Source: Candidatus Binatia bacterium
GTDB lineage: Bacteria; Desulfobacterota; Binatia; HRBIN30
Direction: 5' to 3'
DNA: 64,000 nucleotides
Assembly: GCA_937925685.1 (NCBI GenBank)
Contig: CALAMI010000015.1
Span: forward strand, 62,001 to 126,000
In this document: positions 55,120 through 61,964 of the stretch, in pieces
How positions within the stretch are numbered: position 1 is the stretch's first letter
Layout: every line of letters starts with the position of its first letter
Made by a program: the position numbers and the translations under genes
The notes under the pieces: model-generated
Database searches by the model: none
The model's input: only the letters and a program-made list of their open reading frames with translations
What the model was told of the DNA's origin: nothing

Positions 55120-56082
55120 TCAGGCACGCAGCGCATCGACGATGGCGTCTCCTCGCTCCACGACTTCCAGTGCCGCACGGTATGGGTCTACCGTACCTTG
55201 TCGTAACCGGTCAAAGACATCCGCAAACGCGCCGCGTTCCACCGCAGAAGCCAGCCGACGGGCGATTTCTTCCTCGAGGGCACGGAGAAACTCCTCCTGC
55301 CGAACCGCAGCGTTCTGTCGAGCTTGCACGCCAGCTTTTTCGCGCCACGCTCGATGCTCCAGCACCTTCTCCAGCAAGGTTTCCACCCCTTCACCGGACA
55401 CAGCACGCGTGAGCACCACCGGCACGGACCAGCTCTCGCCAGGGCGGAGTTGCAACATGGCCTCTAGCTCGGCCTTGATGCGGGCCGCCCCTTCGCGGTC
55501 GGCTTTATTCACCACGAAGATATCCGCGATCTCCAGAAGACCCGCCTTCATCGTCTGAATCGTATCCCCAGCCTCAGGGACAAGCACAACCACCGTGGTA
55601 TCTGCGATACGCATCACATCCAATTCTGTCTGGCCAACTCCGACGGTCTCGATCAAAACGAAGCTTTTCCCAAAGGCGTCGAGCAATTCCACGATTTGCC
55701 GCGTGGTACGCGCCAGTCCACCGTGACTACCCCGCGTGCTCATACTGCGGATGAAGACGGACTCGTCCAAATAGTGTGCTTGCATCCTGATCCGGTCGCC
55801 CAAGACCGCTCCGCCCGAAAACGGACTCGAGGGATCCACAGCCACGATTCCCACGGAGTAGCCGCGCGCGCGCAAGGAACCGGTGAAACGGTCAACGAGC
55901 GTCGACTTACCGGCACCTGGGGGACCGGTAAAGCCCACCACGTAAGCTTGGCCACAGCGCCCCTGGATACGGCTAAGAATGAAGTTCGTCGCTGGATGAC
56001 CGTTCTCCACCAACGTTATGAGGCGTGCCAGCGCACGGCGATCCCCAGTAAGCATCTGGTCCACGAGTCTTTCCACGTTCAT
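55120..56082 (-). CDS. meaB: MeaB-type G3E GTPase (methylmalonyl-CoA mutase chaperone)
   Basis: I use the ATG giving MNVERLVDQMLTGD (320 residues); a GTG at 56118 is an alternative. Marks are TGPPGAGKSTL (P-loop), VDPSSPFSGGAVLGDRIRM, ETVGVGQTE and NKADREGA. MeaB loads and protects the cobalamin of methylmalonyl-CoA mutase. No mutase gene is in the window, so it is an orphan here. Confidence 0.93.
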   Translation of the reverse strand: MNVERLVDQMLTGDRRALARLITLVENGHPATNFILSRIQGRCGQAYVVGFTGPPGAGKSTLVDRFTGSLRARGYSVGIVAVDPSSPFSGGAVLGDRIRMQAHYLDESVFIRSMSTRGSHGGLARTTRQIVELLDAFGKSFVLIETVGVGQTELDVMRIADTTVVVLVPEAGDTIQTMKAGLLEIADIFVVNKADREGAARIKAELEAMLQLRPGESWSVPVVLTRAVSGEGVETLLEKVLEHRAWREKAGVQARQNAAVRQEEFLRALEEEIARRLASAVERGAFADVFDRLRQGTVDPYRAALEVVERGDAIVDALRA

Positions 56083-56197
56083 CGCTTGTACTGCGCTGTG
56101 TAATCTACTCTCTTCCACTCAGCAACGAATCGCTGTGCTAGCCAAATGTTCATGGTTGGCTTGAAGCTGGCGACGACATCCTGCTACCGGAGAAAAA

Positions 56198-56560
56198 ATG
56201 GGTGCGTTGCTGAGCCCGACATTTTGGTGCGGAACCGCTTTGCTCGTGCTGGGCGCAGGTAACTGGATTATTGGCCAAGACAAGGTACAAGCACATCGCC
56301 GCCTGCTTCGCAGCGCCGAACTTCAAGCAGTGGTCATGCCCCCTGAGGGTTTCGATCAACTGAGCGCCCGTACAAACGCTACTCTCTTGAGGCCCTTTCG
56401 CATTTCTGGAGGTCGAGTCAGTGCCCTCGAGCAAAAGCTCGAATTCTATCGTGTCGTCGAATCCGGCGGCCGCGTCTTTTGCCTGCTTGGCATGTTGTTC
56501 ATCGTTGCCGCCACTGTCCGTACCTCGCGTCAGGCAAGGGCTCCAGGCCAGAGCCCATGA
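56198..56560 (+). CDS. Small two-span membrane protein
   Basis: The 120-residue protein starts after GGAGAAAAA. Two hydrophobic segments (about 5-23 and 92-108) flank a 65-residue soluble loop with HRRLLRSAEL and LEFYRVVESGGR. I do not recognise the family. It lies opposite and between minus-strand genes. Confidence 0.65.
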   Translation: MGALLSPTFWCGTALLVLGAGNWIIGQDKVQAHRRLLRSAELQAVVMPPEGFDQLSARTNATLLRPFRISGGRVSALEQKLEFYRVVESGGRVFCLLGMLFIVAATVRTSRQARAPGQSP

Positions 56561-56575
56561 TTCTCATGGGGCACT

Positions 56576-56953
56576 TCACTCTGACGGATCCTCTCGAAAC
56601 TTTTCCCCCGATGCTTCCGAGAGGGCACCACCCTTCTCGACCGCGGCTGACTCAGGGATAGGGGCTCCTGCCGCTTGCCCTCCCTGAGATGGGGAAAAAA
56701 CCTTAATTGCCGAGACCCGAAGCCCCCGTGATGTCCAGCTCACGTCAAAACCTACCTCCATCCCTACGACAAGCTCCTCCAATCTCTGGGCACCCAGGAT
56801 GCGCACCAGCGGCCACTCAAAGGGTATGTGGCGGCCACTTCCTAATGCTTCCACAACACCGCTGCGCGAGCCCCGGCGCAACTTGACAATCCGCCCCGCA
56901 TAAAACCCCTCCCGGACCACGCTGTCCCGAGCACCACTTTCTTCTGCCATCAT
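56576..56953 (-). CDS. Cold-shock/OB-fold-like protein
   Basis: The start overlaps the reductase stop (ATGATGG). The 125-residue protein has an OB-fold resembling cold-shock domains at residues 16-85: GRIVKLRRGSRSGVVEALG, IPFEWPLVRI and LVVGMEVGFDVSWTSRGLRVSAIKV. RNP motifs are not clear. The C-terminal 40 residues are low-complexity. The coupling suggests it is translated with the reductase. Confidence 0.7.
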   Translation of the reverse strand: MMAEESGARDSVVREGFYAGRIVKLRRGSRSGVVEALGSGRHIPFEWPLVRILGAQRLEELVVGMEVGFDVSWTSRGLRVSAIKVFSPSQGGQAAGAPIPESAAVEKGGALSEASGEKFREDPSE

Positions 56954-58599
56954 CGCACGCCTGGCGCCGCCGATCGAGCGACCTGATTAATCTTTTCGAG
57001 ACCAACACGGGCAACAAAATCAGCGAACCGCTCCGCCTCCAGGCGCTCGCGGCAGTACAATTCGGCAATTGCCCGCACGACATTGGCAACTTCGGACGCT
57101 GGAAATCGTCCAGCAACCCTTTTCCCCACACTCGCGTCATTCTCGCCGAGACGCGCTCCGACTAAGAGGGAGTAGTAAGGTCGATGCCGGCCGTCGACAT
57201 CTTGCAGATGCATCCCGGTAAGTCCGATGTCCCCCACGTGATGCTGCCCGCAGGCATTCGGACAACCGCTAATCCGGATACGAAACACACCCAGAGCCTC
57301 GATCAAAGAATCGGCCCCGGCCAGCTCCTCTCGAAGGACCTCCGCCATGCCCATCGAGCGACTTACGGCCAAACTACAATAGTCTGCACCGGGGCAGGAA
57401 ACCACGTCCGTGATATGGAGGGCATCGGGGGCACCGAGCTCCAAATCTACCAGCGAGCGCCAAACCAACGCCAAGCGATCTCCCGGAATCCAGGGCAAGA
57501 ACAGGTTCTGATCATTCGATGTGCGGATCTCGCTCGCACCGTGCTCACGCGCCAAGGCGGCCAAACGCCGCATTTGTTCACTGGTCACGTCTCCGAGAGG
57601 CAATTGCACCGTGACGCCAAAGTAACCAGCTTGTTTTTGAACAAACACATTCGTCCGTAACCACCTGGCAAATTCTCCCTTTGCACCGCGCGGCCATTCC
57701 CCTGGTGGATGCTGCGGCTTCCGCACTGGATGGGCAGCTAACAAGTCCGACAATTCGGCGCGCAATTGCTTTCCCAGTTCCTTTTGCACTTGCGCATATG
57801 ACTCCTCTACTTCGCGGCGAAAATTTTCCGCCCCCATCCGCTGCACGACGTATTTCATGCGGGCCTTTTTTCGGTTCTTGCGTTCGCCTAGCCGATGCTG
57901 GACGCGAACAATCGCCTCGGCGATGGCAAGCATGTCCTCCACGGGAACAAACTCCGCCACCTGCCTTGCCAAGAACGGCTGAGCACCCAAGCCTCCCCCG
58001 GCGAGCACCAAAAACCCTTGCCGCCCCTCTTCTAAGCGCGGGTAAAAGGCGATGTCGTTCACCGGGCCTTGCACACAATCGTATGCACAACTGGAGAAAG
58101 AAATTTTGAACTTGCGCGGCAGGGTGATGTTCAACGGATGAAACAAAAAATACTCGTTCAGGGCAAACACATAGGGCACGATGTCGAAAGGCTCACCCTC
58201 CAGCAGGCCGGAGTGAAAACACCCTGTGATATTACGAACGCTGTCAGCGCATGCCCCACGCGTACTGATGCCCACCGCGTGCAACCGCCTGTACATAGGC
58301 ACCACGTCTTCCAGAGCTACCCAGTGCAACTGGATATCTTGCCGCGTGGTCACGTGCATAACTCCACGGGCGTAGTCCTCAGCAATGTCGGCAATCGCCT
58401 CAGCTTGCTCGGCGGTAAGCACTCCCGCGGGCAGCTTGATGCGCTGCATGTGGCTGGTGTGATCGAGTTGGTAGTAAAGGCCGTAGCTCAGCCGAATGGG
58501 GCGGAACTCATCGTCGCTCAGTTCGCCACGCCGATAGCGCTCGATCCGAGAGGCATGCGCCTCCAAGGCTTGCAGCCGCATTTGTTCCCTTACGTCCAT
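56950..58599 (-). CDS. Ferredoxin-type sulfite/nitrite reductase
   Basis: The 549-residue siroheme enzyme has two ferredoxin-like repeats: HMQRIKLPAGVL with HVTTRQDIQLHWV in the first, GYFGVTVQLPLGDV with IRTSNDQNLFLPW in the second. The [4Fe-4S]-siroheme Cys are in SCPGADYC and SGCPNACGQH. It reduces sulfite to sulfide or nitrite to ammonia with six electrons; sequence alone does not decide. A TTGACA-like -35 lies upstream. Confidence 0.93.
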   Translation of the reverse strand: MDVREQMRLQALEAHASRIERYRRGELSDDEFRPIRLSYGLYYQLDHTSHMQRIKLPAGVLTAEQAEAIADIAEDYARGVMHVTTRQDIQLHWVALEDVVPMYRRLHAVGISTRGACADSVRNITGCFHSGLLEGEPFDIVPYVFALNEYFLFHPLNITLPRKFKISFSSCAYDCVQGPVNDIAFYPRLEEGRQGFLVLAGGGLGAQPFLARQVAEFVPVEDMLAIAEAIVRVQHRLGERKNRKKARMKYVVQRMGAENFRREVEESYAQVQKELGKQLRAELSDLLAAHPVRKPQHPPGEWPRGAKGEFARWLRTNVFVQKQAGYFGVTVQLPLGDVTSEQMRRLAALAREHGASEIRTSNDQNLFLPWIPGDRLALVWRSLVDLELGAPDALHITDVVSCPGADYCSLAVSRSMGMAEVLREELAGADSLIEALGVFRIRISGCPNACGQHHVGDIGLTGMHLQDVDGRHRPYYSLLVGARLGENDASVGKRVAGRFPASEVANVVRAIAELYCRERLEAERFADFVARVGLEKINQVARSAAPGVR

Positions 58600-58622
58600 G
58601 CGCTTCTTCTCCTGTGGTTCGC

Positions 58623-58652
58623 GGGCACCAAATCGTTGCCCTTAAATGTCAA
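58623..58652 (-). promoter_or_regulatory. Candidate promoter and operator before the reductase gene
   Basis: On the minus strand a consensus TTGACA (58652-58647) is followed by an inverted repeat GGGCA-N9-TGCCC (58641-58623). No good -10 is seen at the expected spacing, so the promoter would be activator-dependent. Confidence 0.3.
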
Positions 58653-58703
58653 CAATTGCGCAGTCACCCTGGCGATTCAAGTGTGGGCACCGCCCGATCG
58701 GCG

Positions 58704-59024
58704 TCATGGCTTCGGTGCCATGAACACTAAGACAACGAGCCGTGACGGGCCTAGGTTATGGACCGCGTGGAGGCGGCCGGCAGGAACGAACACGGCATGC
58801 CCGGCACCAACCGTACGCTCTTCATCCCCCACGCGAAATACCCCTTTGCCGTCGATGACGTAATAGACTTTGTCCGAAGCCTCGTGAACGTGGCTGCTTT
58901 GTGCTTGGCCCGGTTCGAAACCGTACAGATCACAAAACATCCGCGTGGTTTCAAACAAGTTAGTTTTGCACAGCTTGTCAGCGCCAAACCTCACCTTCTC
59001 CAATACGTTCACAAAGCACTGCAT
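58704..59024 (-). CDS. Cupin-domain protein
   Basis: The 106-residue protein is a single cupin: motif 1 is SSHVHEASDKVYYVIDGKG with His-x-His and Glu, motif 2 GHAVFVPAGRLHAVHNLGP with the last metal His. All four usual ligands are present, so it binds metal. The N-terminal 20 residues have two Cys. It precedes the reductase by 104 bases on the same strand. A dioxygenase or isomerase role is possible. Confidence 0.82.
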   Translation of the reverse strand: MQCFVNVLEKVRFGADKLCKTNLFETTRMFCDLYGFEPGQAQSSHVHEASDKVYYVIDGKGVFRVGDEERTVGAGHAVFVPAGRLHAVHNLGPSRLVVLVFMAPKP

Positions 59025-59165
59025 CTCCGTCGACTTCCTCCTTCCAGCACGCCTTGCCGAGCTCCAATTTCAGTTCGGTTGCGACTTCCGGTCACAAATG
59101 CTAGCCACAATCGAATCCTGGTTCACGCGAACTGACCAACTTTTTTACCACGGAGCATTGTCCTT

Positions 59166-59732
59166 ATGCCGTTGATCCCAGCAACCCAACTCCGGGCTGG
59201 AATGATTATCAAACACCAGAATGATCTGTATCGCGTTTCAAACGTCACCCACATCACGCCGGGAAACTGGCGGGGGATGGTCCAAACGCGAATGCGCAAT
59301 CTACGCTCAGGGCTGCAAATCGAAAACCGGTTCCGATCGGAAGATCGGGTGGAACGAGTCGCCCTGGAACAGCACGCAATGGAGTTTCTCTACGAATCCG
59401 ACGGTCTTTATCACTTCATGAACACAGATACCTTCGAGCAAATTGCACTCGATGCAGAAGCGCTTGGCGATGCAGTTCGGTACATCACCCCAAATCTACG
59501 TGTTCAGGTAGAATTCTACGAAGGTCAGCCAATCGCAGTGGTCTTGCCCAAAACGGTCGATCTTCGAGTTACCCAGACGGAGCCGGCGCTCAAGGGGGCC
59601 ACGGTGACCAACGTTCTCAAGCCGGCCGTGGTGGAAACCGGTGCGACGGTCCAAGTTCCAGGATTCATCTCCGTTGGAGACGTGATCCGGGTCGACACAG
59701 AAACCGGCGAGTACGTCTCGCGAGCAAAGTAA
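59166..59732 (+). CDS. efp: Elongation factor P with Asn at the modification site
   Basis: The 188-residue protein has the three-domain EF-P layout. The loop that carries the modified Lys34 or Arg32 in other EF-Ps reads HITPGNWRGMVQ, placing Asn at position 34. The C-terminal VQVPGFISVGDVIRVDTETGEYVSRA is typical. EF-P relieves ribosome stalling at polyproline. With Asn34 it cannot be lysylated or rhamnosylated in the known ways and may act unmodified. No epmA/epmB/earP-like gene is nearby. Confidence 0.94.
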   Translation: MPLIPATQLRAGMIIKHQNDLYRVSNVTHITPGNWRGMVQTRMRNLRSGLQIENRFRSEDRVERVALEQHAMEFLYESDGLYHFMNTDTFEQIALDAEALGDAVRYITPNLRVQVEFYEGQPIAVVLPKTVDLRVTQTEPALKGATVTNVLKPAVVETGATVQVPGFISVGDVIRVDTETGEYVSRAK

Positions 59733-59793
59733 TCCTTTCGGGTTTGGTTTCGAGCATCCTGCAACCGCGCTGTTCGGGCGACGCGCGCATGTG

Positions 59794-61113
59794 TCAGCGC
59801 TCCGGCGAAACTTCGTCAAGTTCCCGCTTGGCGGTCTCCGGCAACCAGAACCACACAATCAATGGAGCCACCGGCAAAGCGAGTACTAAGGCAGTGATTG
59901 CTGCAGGGTGTGACCCGAAATAGCTGTAGAGATTCCCTTCAACCCAAAGTCCGATCGCTCCGCCAATGGTCATCACAACTTGGCGGACGCCCGAAGCTGT
60001 AGAGCGATACGAAGTCGGGAACAATTCGGCGCCCAATGCAGCAAACAGGGGCGAAACAATTTGCAGGGAAAAAAGCATGACGCCAAAGGCGACCGGTACC
60101 AAGGGGCCAGACCAGTTGTAAAAGGCTAGCAGGCCAAGGGCATTCGTGATCATCGCGGCCACCAATACTCGTTTGCGGCCCCAGCGGTCACCGAGCCAAC
60201 CAGCCAGCAAGTTCCCCAAGGGCGCAGCGACCCCAACGGTGAGAAAAAGCACGGTCACTTGCGCAGGCGCATAACCGTGGGTCTGTTGCAAGGTCTTGGA
60301 AACGAAGATGAGTGCCGCATCGAGTGTGAACGCCACCGGGAACAAAGCAGCACAAAGTGCTATCAACCGGCCAGGATACATTCGAATCAAATGTTTTACT
60401 GGGACCACCGCTGTGCGCCACGCAGACTGGTCGTTCACCCTTTCTCGATAGGCGACAAAGCGACGGGTTTCCCGCAGCGATCGCCGAAACCACGCCAGCA
60501 GCAACAAAGGCAGGGCCCCCAAGGCGTAAAGGGCCCGCCAGCCATAGGGCAGGATTTCAACCAGCGCGAAGATCACCGAAGCCAGCCCATGGCCAAGGGC
60601 GCCAAATGCAGAAAGTACCCCGATCCCCCAACCCCGGTGGCGGGCACGAATTTCTTCTGCAATGACCACTACCGCCAACATTCCCTCAGCCACAATGAAC
60701 ATGCGGGCAACGAACTGAAATGCAGCGAACTGACTTTTGTTGGCCGCAAAAGCGGTGATGAACGTCGCCAACGTGAAACCCAATATGGTCAGCAAGAGCA
60801 CGCGTCGGCGCCCCAAGGAGTCGGCGAGCAACGTGAAGAGCAACGCCGGCAACACTCCCAGACGAATGATCGCGGTTAACGCGCCAACTTGGCTTTCAGC
60901 AATTGCTAAGCCTTCTTGTATCTGCGGCAAGGCCAAGCCAAGAATGGCAATGTCGTAACTGTCGATAAAATTCGCGGTCCCTAGCACTGCAACCACACGC
61001 CACTCGTAAGTGGTCAACTGGCGGCGTCCCTCGCGTAAAATCTTCCACGGCGCCACGAGCGCCCAAATCCACGAGTCTACGAAGCGACTGTTCGTCCTGG
61101 TTGAAGAATCCAT
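59794..61113 (-). CDS. Major facilitator superfamily transporter
   Basis: I use the ATG giving MDSSTRTNSRF (439 residues); an ATG five codons upstream is possible. Twelve membrane segments can be traced between residues 35 and 425. The motif FTLLADSLGRRR after the second and AGWLGDRWGRKR after the eighth segment fit the D-x-x-GRR/K signature of sugar- and aromatic-acid-type MFS carriers. The substrate is unknown. Confidence 0.88.
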   Translation of the reverse strand: MDSSTRTNSRFVDSWIWALVAPWKILREGRRQLTTYEWRVVAVLGTANFIDSYDIAILGLALPQIQEGLAIAESQVGALTAIIRLGVLPALLFTLLADSLGRRRVLLLTILGFTLATFITAFAANKSQFAAFQFVARMFIVAEGMLAVVVIAEEIRARHRGWGIGVLSAFGALGHGLASVIFALVEILPYGWRALYALGALPLLLLAWFRRSLRETRRFVAYRERVNDQSAWRTAVVPVKHLIRMYPGRLIALCAALFPVAFTLDAALIFVSKTLQQTHGYAPAQVTVLFLTVGVAAPLGNLLAGWLGDRWGRKRVLVAAMITNALGLLAFYNWSGPLVPVAFGVMLFSLQIVSPLFAALGAELFPTSYRSTASGVRQVVMTIGGAIGLWVEGNLYSYFGSHPAAITALVLALPVAPLIVWFWLPETAKRELDEVSPER

Positions 61114-61202
61114 GTGATGCGCTCTCATACTGCAGCGCGACCAGCCCCTCCAGCTCTTGCTGCGACGTTGAGTACGCGAAAGCGGCCGGTTACCGTAGAA
61201 TC

Positions 61203-61964
61203 ATGCGCTTGGCGTTCCATTCCCCGCTGATTCTGCTCGGTTTGGTCTTTGTTCCCCCCGTGTGGGCCCACGGCGGCCGCCTTCCATTCCTCTTTTGGGG
61301 TGGATTTCCGCGATCAATCATTCCTTGCCAGAGGGCACTTGGAGACGCAGCACGCCTCTGCGCTCTAGGTGTGGCCAGCCTGCGTCTTCGCTGCTCGTAC
61401 CGTGGCGCAAATCCATGCACACCGGAAGAACTGGAACAACAGCGAAAATCTTTGGAAATCAAAGCGCTTGACCTGCTCAGTCGCACTTGCACGGACCGCG
61501 CAACCGTACAACTGGGATTTCTCGGCGTTATTGAAGCCCAATCCGACATCGCCAACGTCTGCGCAAAGGTCAACCGCGACCTCTTCCCCATTGTCGGCTT
61601 GAACACTGCTTCTCCACCTGCAGTCGACTGTGCGGCCCGTCAGGCGAGCGCTGCTATGAAGTTGCTTCGCGTGGCCACGAAGGAGTGGCACACAACCCTC
61701 GATCGTATCGCATATCGGATTGTACCCCCCTCCAGAAAAACCGCCCTTCTCGCGCAAACGCGCGAGCGCGTGGGCCAGGCGGCCGACAAGCTTGGTCGAT
61801 TGCTCGAAGAGGTCTGTGCCAGTTCCCATCTTCGCTTCTCTTCCGGGCGGCCGCCGAGAGAGGTGCTCACCAACGTCTTGCATCTCGCCGAATGCGTAAC
61901 CGGGGCGGCTTATGTGCAGGATGCCGTGCACTGCGACCCCCCAAGCACGAGCGGGCAGCCTTAA
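61203..61964 (+). CDS. Exported cysteine-containing protein of unknown function
   Basis: The start is the ATG giving MRLAFHSPLILLG (253 residues). A signal peptide (about 1-22, ending VWA) precedes a helical protein with about ten Cys spread over the chain (for example IIPCQRALGDAARLC, SRTCTDRAT, VDCAARQ, EEVCASSH, LAECVTG). I recognise no family. It probably has disulfides in the periplasm. Its stop overlaps that of the convergent NHL gene. Confidence 0.7.
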   Translation: MRLAFHSPLILLGLVFVPPVWAHGGRLPFLFWGGFPRSIIPCQRALGDAARLCALGVASLRLRCSYRGANPCTPEELEQQRKSLEIKALDLLSRTCTDRATVQLGFLGVIEAQSDIANVCAKVNRDLFPIVGLNTASPPAVDCAARQASAAMKLLRVATKEWHTTLDRIAYRIVPPSRKTALLAQTRERVGQAADKLGRLLEEVCASSHLRFSSGRPPREVLTNVLHLAECVTGAAYVQDAVHCDPPSTSGQP

